Positions 8,014-14,383 of a stretch of DNA of 36,969 nucleotides are shown in pieces. The position numbers and the translations under genes were made by a program. How positions within the stretch are numbered: position 1 is the stretch's first letter; the number at the start of each line of letters is the position of its first letter. The notes below the pieces were generated by a model. It worked only from the letters and a program-made list of their open reading frames with translations, was not told the origin of the DNA and did not search any database. The stretch lies in contig UQEM01000008.1 in NCBI GenBank assembly GCA_900540005.1, positions 1-36,969 on the forward strand. The letters run 5' to 3'. The DNA is from an uncultured Ruminococcus sp. GTDB lineage: Bacteria; Bacillota; Clostridia; Oscillospirales; Ruminococcaceae.

Positions 8014-8662
8014 CACAAAGCGACCTTCCGCCGAGGAGCACCTCGGACTTGTCCATCTCTGCGCGAACAGGTTCAGAGGGCGAGGTATCGAGTACGAGGA
8101 GTTGTATTCGGCGGGGTGCATAGGTCTGCTCAAGGCCGTTAAGGTGTTTGATGCGGAACGCGGCGTAAAGTTCTCGACATATGCCGTTCCGGTTATACTC
8201 GGTGAAATAAAGCGCATATTCCGTGACGGCGGAACTATCAAGGTGAGCAGGAGCCTGAAAGAGCTTTCAATGCGCCTGCAAAAGCTGTGCGAAGAATTCC
8301 GCCATACCAATATGCGCGAGCCGACCGTCAGCGAGCTTTCAATGCTTTCCGGAGAGAGCGAGGCTGATGTATCGGAAGCGCTGTGCGTGAGTCAGCCGCT
8401 TTTGTCGCTGACCGCTGCGGACGATGAGGAGGGACAGATCGACATTCCGTCGGAAGCGCCTGATGAGGCAATAGTGGATCTGCTTGCCCTGCGGCAGATA
8501 ATGGAGCGTCTTGAACCGAATGACCGCGCTCTTTTGCAGCTTCGCTATTTCAGGGGACTTACCCAGTCCAAGACCGCGCAGGCTCTCGGCATGACGCAGG
8601 TTCAGGTATCGCGCCGCGAAAAAAAGCTGCTTACAAAAATGAGGGAGGAGCTGCTTGAGTAG
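8003..8662 (+). CDS. sigF: RNA polymerase sigma factor SigF (forespore-specific)
   Basis: A 219-residue sigma-70 family factor. Region 2 is clear (YEELYSAGCIGLLKAV and FSTYAVPVILGEIKR, about 32-75). Region 3 follows, and region 4 ends in a helix-turn-helix (LTQSKTAQALGMTQVQVSRREKK, about 187-209). In spore formers sigma F starts the forespore programme. The identification rests on both sequence and gene order after spoIIAB. Start ATG 8003 lies inside the end of spoIIAB, with GAGG ten bases upstream. The next gene has its own promoter, and only a very weak hairpin follows the stop. Confidence 0.96.
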   Translation: METDTKRPSAEEHLGLVHLCANRFRGRGIEYEELYSAGCIGLLKAVKVFDAERGVKFSTYAVPVILGEIKRIFRDGGTIKVSRSLKELSMRLQKLCEEFRHTNMREPTVSELSMLSGESEADVSEALCVSQPLLSLTAADDEEGQIDIPSEAPDEAIVDLLALRQIMERLEPNDRALLQLRYFRGLTQSKTAQALGMTQVQVSRREKKLLTKMREELLE

Positions 8663-8698
8663 CGGTTGAAAGTTTTTCCGCAAATTCACCGAAAAATA

Positions 8699-8727
8699 TT
8701 GACAATTTATTAAGGAGGCTGTATAAT
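8699..8727 (+). promoter_or_regulatory. consensus sigma-A promoter of the cellulase gene
   Basis: TTGACA (8699-8704), a 17-base spacer and TATAAT (8722-8727), a perfect match to the vegetative consensus. The predicted leader is about 30 bases and ends in a GAGGAGAGG ribosome site. Confidence 0.85.
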
Positions 8728-8762
8728 AGTGTTGTTAATGTTGGTGAGGAGAGGAAACCATA

Positions 8763-10478
8763 ATGAAAAATTCTATATTAAAGAAAGCAATTTCGGGAAT
8801 TGCGGCTGCTGTTATGCTCGCAGTCCCGTCAGCTTCGGGATTTTCGGGCGTTAAAACCACCGAGACCCAAGCTGCTCCCGATTCATATCACGATGACTGG
8901 CTGCACGTCAATGACAAGGCTCAGATCGTTGATATGAACGGCAACGAGGTATGGCTCACGGGAATCAACTGGTTCGGCTACAATGTCGGCAGTCAGATCT
9001 TTGATGGAGCATGGTCGGCTAATGTCCACCATTGCCTCGATCTTATCGCAGACCACGGATTCAATCTGCTCCGTGTTCCGATGTCAACGCAGATACTGCT
9101 CCAGTGGAAAAATAACGAGCCTGATCCGCTGATAAAGCTCAATGAGTACGAAAACCCGGAACTGACTATCGAGGGCGTTAAGGGCGGTACTCCGATGTAC
9201 AGCTTTGACATATGGAATCAGGTCGTAGCATGGTGTCGCGAGAACGGTATCAAGATCATGATGGATATCCACAGCGCGACCACAAATGCCGCAGGTCACA
9301 ACTATGCGCTGTGGTACGACAGCAATTACAGCACGGACGATTGGCTTGAGGCTCTTGCGTGGTTCTCGGACTACTACAAGGACGACGATACGATAATCGC
9401 TATCGACCTCAAGAACGAGCCTCACGGAAAGAAAGATGACGGTACATTTGCCAAGTGGGACGGCTCTACCGATGAGAATAACTGGCGCTATGCCGCAGAA
9501 CTCGGAGCGAAAGCCTGCCTTGACCAGAACCCGAACCTGCTTATCATGGTCGAGGGTATCGAGGTCTACCCGAAGTTTGAGGAGGGCGAGAACTGGTCGT
9601 CTCCTTCGGTCGATTATGCGAATTACCCCAGAAGTCCTTACCACGGCGCGTGGTGGGGAGCTAACTTCCGCGGCGTAAGGGAGTATCCCGTTGACCTTGG
9701 CGAACATCAGAGTCAGCTCGTTTACTCGCCGCACGATTACGGCCCGGAGGTATATAATCAGTCGTGGTTCTATCTTGACGATGACAGCAAAACTTTCACA
9801 CGTCAGACGCTCCTTGACGACTACTGGTACGACACATGGGCTTATCTTGTGGAAGAACAGATATCTCCGCTCCTCATGGGCGAATGGGGCGGCTGGGTCG
9901 ATGAAGAACACGACAAGACCGGTGAAAACCGCCATTGGCTTCAGGAACTTCGCGACTATATGATCGACAAGCATATCCACCACACTTTCTGGTGCTTTAA
10001 CGAGAATTCCTCCGATACAGGCGGACTTATGTACGACAACTTCCAGAAATGGGACGATCAGAAGTATGAGTTCATAGAGCCTGCGCTGTGGCAGGACAAT
10101 GACGGAAAGTTTATCAGCCTTGACCACACTATCCCGCTCGGACGAGCAGGCAACGGCATTTCGCTGAGCGATTATTATTCCGGCGGACAGTCTCAGGAGA
10201 CAACGGCTTCAACAACTTCAATGACCGCTACTTCATCAGACATTCTTTACGGCGACGCAAACTGCGATGATAAGGTTGACATTTCTGATGCTGTTATGGT
10301 GCTTCAGGCACTCTCAAACAAGGATAAGTACGGATTAAACGGTACAGACCCCACTCATATTACCGAGCAGGGAATGAAGAATGCCGACTGCAATCTCAGC
10401 CGTGACGGAGTTACAACTGCCGATGCGCTTGCGATACAGAAAGCAGTTCTCCAACTTATAACACTTCCATTAGAATAA
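8763..10478 (+). CDS. secreted GH5 cellulase with C-terminal dockerin
   Basis: 571 residues. A signal peptide (about 1-38) leads to a GH5 catalytic domain (about 45-455). The acid/base is Glu219 in LKNEPHG and the nucleophile Glu374 in LLMGEWGGW; HPH-like YSPHDYG (about 321-327) and TGINWFGYN at the N-terminus fit endoglucanases. A Ser/Thr-rich linker (about 476-492) joins a dockerin (about 495-567) with two calcium-loop repeats, GDANCDDKVDISDAV and ADCNLSRDGVTTADAL. The dockerin means the enzyme docks onto a cohesin scaffold (cellulosome or cell surface); no cohesin gene is in the window and no carbohydrate-binding module is seen. Endoglucanase is the likeliest activity; the GH5 subfamily is not certain. 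Confidence 0.95.
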   Translation: MKNSILKKAISGIAAAVMLAVPSASGFSGVKTTETQAAPDSYHDDWLHVNDKAQIVDMNGNEVWLTGINWFGYNVGSQIFDGAWSANVHHCLDLIADHGFNLLRVPMSTQILLQWKNNEPDPLIKLNEYENPELTIEGVKGGTPMYSFDIWNQVVAWCRENGIKIMMDIHSATTNAAGHNYALWYDSNYSTDDWLEALAWFSDYYKDDDTIIAIDLKNEPHGKKDDGTFAKWDGSTDENNWRYAAELGAKACLDQNPNLLIMVEGIEVYPKFEEGENWSSPSVDYANYPRSPYHGAWWGANFRGVREYPVDLGEHQSQLVYSPHDYGPEVYNQSWFYLDDDSKTFTRQTLLDDYWYDTWAYLVEEQISPLLMGEWGGWVDEEHDKTGENRHWLQELRDYMIDKHIHHTFWCFNENSSDTGGLMYDNFQKWDDQKYEFIEPALWQDNDGKFISLDHTIPLGRAGNGISLSDYYSGGQSQETTASTTSMTATSSDILYGDANCDDKVDISDAVMVLQALSNKDKYGLNGTDPTHITEQGMKNADCNLSRDGVTTADALAIQKAVLQLITLPLE

Positions 10479-10510
10479 CAAAAGTGCGCACCGTTGAGTG
10501 CGCACTTTTT
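10479..10510. terminator. strong bidirectional intrinsic terminator
   Basis: AAAAGTGCGCAC and GTGCGCACTTTTT form a perfect stem of at least ten pairs with a six-base loop. With A and T runs on both sides it can serve the cellulase gene (+) and the convergent DUF4214 gene (-). Confidence 0.9.
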
Positions 10511-10515
10511 CTGTC

Positions 10516-12468
10516 TTAATATCCGTAATAAACTATTCTTCCGCCAAGCTGGTTGAAAACTTTTTCAAATGTAGCGCGCGGAATCGTTCTGGTTGAACCT
10601 GTATTGGGGTCGCTGTAAGTGATACCCGAGTCGCTGTAGCCGCATACTACGACAGCGTGCTCACCGGCAGGCCAGCGGACTAACTCTCCTGTGCGATAGT
10701 CGTACCAACTGTCGCTGTAGTAGATTCCGTCATAGGGCTTTGTGCTGTACCACACAATGACGGGAATATGCCAGTCGAGGAGCGAAGTAACTTCTGAGAG
10801 TGAAGCTCCCTTTTTGGCGCTTGCGCCCTTTTTAAACTTTTCAGCGGTATTTGCAATGGGAACGTTGAAAACTCCGTAAGAATAAGAACTTCTCGGATTG
10901 CCTACGAATTCAGTCTCGGGATTGGCTCCGTACAGTTTTCCGTCTGACGAATAGTAAGGAGTAGGGCCTTTGGGGAGAGCGTTTACGATTTCCTCCATAG
11001 TAACATTTACGTTGTAGTACTTCAGAAGTATATAAAGAGCCGCACTTTCACAGCCTGTGGGATAATCAGGGTGCTGGCTATATTCCATTACGCTGAGCAT
11101 TACGCCCGGAGCTTTTACCGTGCCGCGCGTCATGCCGTAGTTTGCGCAGAGATTGGTGAATTCGTCCGAACCCACAAAACCGCTGATTATGTATGTGTTG
11201 GAAACTCCTGCGCGGCGCAGCTTAGCCCAATGCTCGATCTCACTCTGTCCCGGTGCTCTGTTGAGGAGAGTCTTGTAGAAAGCTGTAACATAGTCCGCGT
11301 CACTCAAATTGCGCTTTTTAAACTCCTCACTGTTGAAAAACCCCAGAACCACATCAGATGCTGTACAGTTGCCGCTTACGATCTGATTTACCCAGTCATT
11401 GAGACCCTTGGGGTCGTATCCACGTCCGAGGCAGGTCGTGTACATTCTTGAGCAGAAACTTGCGATTTTCGGGTTTTTGTCCTTGACATCGGTGAGAGTG
11501 ATGTTTCCGCGTGCAACGCCTGCGTTCTGACATATCTTGGTGAATTCGTCCGAGCCGATAAATCCGTAGATGAAGTAGTCGTTCGTGAGACCTGCATGGC
11601 GAAGTTCTGCCCATGCGTTTATCTCGCTCTGAGCAGGAGTTCGGTCGAGAATCGTTTTATAGTAGGCGGTAACAAAGTCGCTGTCGCTGAGTTTTTTATT
11701 TTTAAACTCGGTGCTGTTGAAAAATCCTCGTGCAACATCGGCTGCGGTATTGCCGCGGTTGATTATGCTGTCGACCCACTCGTTGAGACCTGTGGGGTCA
11801 TAACCGCGTCCGAGGCAGGTCGTGTACATTCTTGAGCAGAAGGCAGTCACGCTCGGGTTCTTGTCCTTTACATCGGTCAACTGGATACTGCCGCGCGTAA
11901 CTCCGCTTGAACTGCAAATGCGCGAGAACTCGTCCGATTCAACAAATCCCTTGAGCATATAGTCGTCCGTAACGCCCGTATTGCGAACCTTTACCCACGA
12001 GTCTGTCTCGGACTGTCCGGGTTCGCGGTCGAGCATGGTGCGGTAAAGCGTAGCAACGAAATCCTTGTCCGAGAGCTTTTTCTTTTTGAATTCTTCGCTG
12101 CTGAAAAATCCCTGAACCGCATAGGCCGCGGTATACTGACCGTTTGCGATACTGCTCACCCAATTATCAAGTCCTGTGCTGTCGGGGTCACGGTTGAGGC
12201 AGGTTCTGTAAAGTCTTGTTACAAAGTCTGCGATCGCAGGATAGCTTTCGGAGGCTCTTTGCGAAACCGTGATCTCGTCAGTAATATCTGTCGGAATATC
12301 GATCGCGGCGCTGAATTCTTCCACATAAATTTCTTCCGCAGCTTGTGTTTCTTCTGCGATCTGTGTCTCTGTTGGCTCGGGAATATCATCGGCGCGGGAG
12401 ATAAGAGGTGCTGCAAAATTGACCGACATCGCCGAGATCAGCATTGCGCATAGTAATTTTTTGTTCAT
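10516..12468 (-). CDS. secreted protein with three DUF4214 repeat units and a C39-like peptidase domain
   Basis: 650 residues. A signal peptide (about 1-25) and an acidic Thr/Glu segment (28-70) precede three tandem units of about 128 residues (79-206, 207-334, 335-452). Each contains RxYxTCLxRxxDxxGLxxWV, GFFxSxEFK and GFxxSDEF, typical of DUF4214. The C-terminal domain (about 456-650) is of the C39-like papain-fold type, with candidate Cys473 in PTGCESAA, His604 in GEHAVVVCGY and Asp620 in SDPNTG. Relatives are known only as domains of unclear role in secreted proteins; a surface-acting cysteine peptidase or amide-bond enzyme is an inference. The start at 12468 is chosen by AAGGA eight bases upstream and by the signal peptide; the open frame runs further upstream to 12615. 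Confidence 0.85.
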   Translation of the reverse strand: MNKKLLCAMLISAMSVNFAAPLISRADDIPEPTETQIAEETQAAEEIYVEEFSAAIDIPTDITDEITVSQRASESYPAIADFVTRLYRTCLNRDPDSTGLDNWVSSIANGQYTAAYAVQGFFSSEEFKKKKLSDKDFVATLYRTMLDREPGQSETDSWVKVRNTGVTDDYMLKGFVESDEFSRICSSSGVTRGSIQLTDVKDKNPSVTAFCSRMYTTCLGRGYDPTGLNEWVDSIINRGNTAADVARGFFNSTEFKNKKLSDSDFVTAYYKTILDRTPAQSEINAWAELRHAGLTNDYFIYGFIGSDEFTKICQNAGVARGNITLTDVKDKNPKIASFCSRMYTTCLGRGYDPKGLNDWVNQIVSGNCTASDVVLGFFNSEEFKKRNLSDADYVTAFYKTLLNRAPGQSEIEHWAKLRRAGVSNTYIISGFVGSDEFTNLCANYGMTRGTVKAPGVMLSVMEYSQHPDYPTGCESAALYILLKYYNVNVTMEEIVNALPKGPTPYYSSDGKLYGANPETEFVGNPRSSYSYGVFNVPIANTAEKFKKGASAKKGASLSEVTSLLDWHIPVIVWYSTKPYDGIYYSDSWYDYRTGELVRWPAGEHAVVVCGYSDSGITYSDPNTGSTRTIPRATFEKVFNQLGGRIVYYGY

Positions 12469-12493
12469 GGTCAAGTCCTTTCTTTTTAAATAA

Positions 12494-12532
12494 CAGAACC
12501 TGTCCGCATATTCTCTATGTGAACAGGTTCTG
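12494..12532. repeat. palindromic intergenic repeat, copy B (near-perfect hairpin)
   Basis: CAGAACCTGTCCGCATA and TATGTGAACAGGTTCTG pair over 17 positions (15 Watson-Crick, one wobble, one mismatch) around a five-base loop. It lies in the 157-base gap between the LCP gene and the DUF4214 gene, close to the latter's ribosome site. It could act as a terminator for the LCP gene or as a leader hairpin, although the following T run is poor. Confidence 0.75.
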
Positions 12533-12625
12533 GCACCGTACAGGTTATACTTCACGATGCTTGTCAGGAGAAATCTTCTGTTTATATAACGCTCCCAAAT
12601 GCAAAAACGTGACACTTATAGCAAT

Positions 12626-14197
12626 TTACTTTTTGTCGCTGAAAACTTCGTCCTGTATTATCTGTTCATTTGCCGCAAAATCCACTTCAAGAACGCTCTG
12701 TTCCGCTCCGTAAAGATATGCCGAGCCGTAAGAATATGTATTTTCGGCAGGAATTCTCACCTGTTTGGTGTCGTAGCGTACTGCAAACGGCAGTCTTATC
12801 GAGTACACATACATATCAAACGTTGTCATGTTCGTTGATACCTGCGGTATTACGTTGGAAGCCACATCGCTGAGCATTGAGGGCTTGAAAGACTTTGCCT
12901 TATTGATAACAGCGGTAACAATGGTTCTCTGACGCTGTGTTCGCTCGAAATCATTTCCGCCGTTGACGTATCGTATTCTCGCGTAGGAGAGAGCCTGTTT
13001 GCCGTTGAGGTGAAGCTTTCCGCCGCTTGTGAGCAGATCGTCCATTCTGTCGTCTCCCATGAGTTCGTTTACTTCGGAAATAAGAACGTCATTTACCGCA
13101 CTTGCTTCCTCGTCCGAAACATCAATATCAACTCCGCCGACCGCGTCTATGATAGATGCGAACGAGTTGAAGTTAATGGTAACATAGTCGTCGATCCTGA
13201 CATTGAAGTTCTTTTCAATGGTGTCCATGAGGAGTGACGGGCCGCCGTACACATAAGCGGCATTGAGCTTGTCCCAGCCGTTGTTCGGGATATCAACGTA
13301 GCAGTCGCGCATGAATGAAGTCATTATCAGCTCATCGGTCTTGGTGTTGAGGGAGAGCAGTATCATCGTGTCGGAGCGTCCGCGGTCATCGAGAGTTCTG
13401 CCGTCCGTTCCGATTATCAGAACGCTGTGAACGTAGCTTTCCTCCATAGCGCCTGCGGTGTGGTAACGTGTATCGGTTTCTTCTTTGTTTACCTTTTTGA
13501 TAAGGCTTAGTGCGGTGCAGGAGTATATACCGAACAGTAGCAGGAAAAGCGTGAGAAGTGAAAAAATTATACGTCTTATAACTTTTCCGAGTATGCTTTT
13601 GTGTTTCCTGCTATTCTTTGCAGGCTGCTGGCGTCTGGGCTGATTGCTGTATCCTCCGCCGTCATTCTGCGGACGGCGGCGCTGTTGATTTGAGGACTGC
13701 GGCTGTCTGCGGCGCGGCGGCGGATATGAACCGTTTGAGTTTCCCGAATGTGAAGCGTAATCTCCGCGGTTGGGGGAAGAGGCTCTGCCCGATGAGTGCG
13801 AATTGTAGCCGCTGCGGTTTGAGCTGCCGCTGTTTCGGGAATATCGGGGCTCCTGTCTGTTTTCGCTGTAATTCTGCTGTTGCTGCTGATAGCCGCCGTA
13901 CTGACGGTATTGCTGACGCTGCTGCCCCTGCTGTCCCTGATATCCGCTGTACTGACGATACTGCTGCTGAGGATCTTCCGGATATCCGTCATATTGACGG
14001 TATTGCTGACCCTGATACGGCTGTTGCTGCGGATAACCTTCCTGACGATTCGGGCGGGGCTGCCTTCTCGGAGGGGGAGTCTGCTGACCGTTTCCGTAGT
14101 AGTTTCCATCGGTTCCGGGAATGTACATTGTGTCTTCGTTGTCAGTATTTTTCAGGTTTCTGTCTGAACCGTAGCCATTATTATATCTTTCAGGCAT
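12626..14197 (-). CDS. LytR-CpsA-Psr (LCP) family ligase with prion-like N-terminus
   Basis: 523 residues. A long cytoplasmic segment (about 35-195) is made almost only of Gln, Tyr, Arg, Gly, Ser, Pro and Asn, with three repeats QQYRQYxGY (64-72, 78-86, 95-103). A basic stretch and one membrane helix (about 209-232) follow, then the extracytoplasmic LCP domain (about 255-480) with GTDGR, GRSDTMILLSL, SFMRDCYVDIP, and the conserved arginines in YARIRYVNGGNDFERTQRQR. LCP enzymes transfer polyprenyl-linked glycopolymers, such as teichoic acids or capsule, to peptidoglycan. The cytoplasmic tail is far longer than the short tail usual in the family. AAAGGAG lies seven bases before the ATG. No promoter fits between it and the upstream terminator hairpin. 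Confidence 0.93.
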   Translation of the reverse strand: MPERYNNGYGSDRNLKNTDNEDTMYIPGTDGNYYGNGQQTPPPRRQPRPNRQEGYPQQQPYQGQQYRQYDGYPEDPQQQYRQYSGYQGQQGQQRQQYRQYGGYQQQQQNYSENRQEPRYSRNSGSSNRSGYNSHSSGRASSPNRGDYASHSGNSNGSYPPPRRRQPQSSNQQRRRPQNDGGGYSNQPRRQQPAKNSRKHKSILGKVIRRIIFSLLTLFLLLFGIYSCTALSLIKKVNKEETDTRYHTAGAMEESYVHSVLIIGTDGRTLDDRGRSDTMILLSLNTKTDELIMTSFMRDCYVDIPNNGWDKLNAAYVYGGPSLLMDTIEKNFNVRIDDYVTINFNSFASIIDAVGGVDIDVSDEEASAVNDVLISEVNELMGDDRMDDLLTSGGKLHLNGKQALSYARIRYVNGGNDFERTQRQRTIVTAVINKAKSFKPSMLSDVASNVIPQVSTNMTTFDMYVYSIRLPFAVRYDTKQVRIPAENTYSYGSAYLYGAEQSVLEVDFAANEQIIQDEVFSDKK

Positions 14198-14215
14198 AAG
14201 TTACTCCTTTCATGT

Positions 14216-14253
14216 AAAGAAAAGACCTGCCTTAAAACTAAGCGTGCAGGTCT
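14216..14253 (-). terminator. intrinsic terminator after the pseudo-P-ATPase gene
   Basis: Read on the minus strand, AGACCTGC and GCAGGTCT pair perfectly over eight bases, followed by TTTCTTT. It lies just upstream of the LCP ribosome site, so it may work as an attenuator if the LCP gene is read through from the rlmB promoter. Confidence 0.6.
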
Positions 14254-14346
14254 CAGAACCTATCTTTCGGTCAAAAACGTCTTTCGGCAGATCTGCCAAT
14301 GACAGGTTCTTACGGCAATACCGCACAAGCTCTGCGCGGTATTGCC
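14254..14346. repeat. palindromic intergenic repeat, copy C (multi-hairpin)
   Basis: AGAACCT (14255-14261) pairs with AGGTTCT (14304-14310) around an inner perfect palindrome GGCAGATCTGCC (14286-14297). Then GGCAATACCGC (14314-14324) pairs perfectly with GCGGTATTGCC (14336-14346). Both motifs recur in copies A, B or D. Confidence 0.65.
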
Positions 14347-14383
14347 TCATATTTTCAATATTCTTCAGGCGATGATGTGCAGC

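Noticed and set aside
9084..10127. Long minus-strand open frame (347 residues) inside the cellulase gene
   Set aside because: It is a shadow of strong codon bias in the cellulase; it has no ribosome site or family features.
13880..14040. Tandem DNA repeats that at first look like a small repeat array
   Set aside because: They encode the QQYRQYxGY protein repeats of the LCP tail in frame; spacing and sequence do not fit CRISPR.
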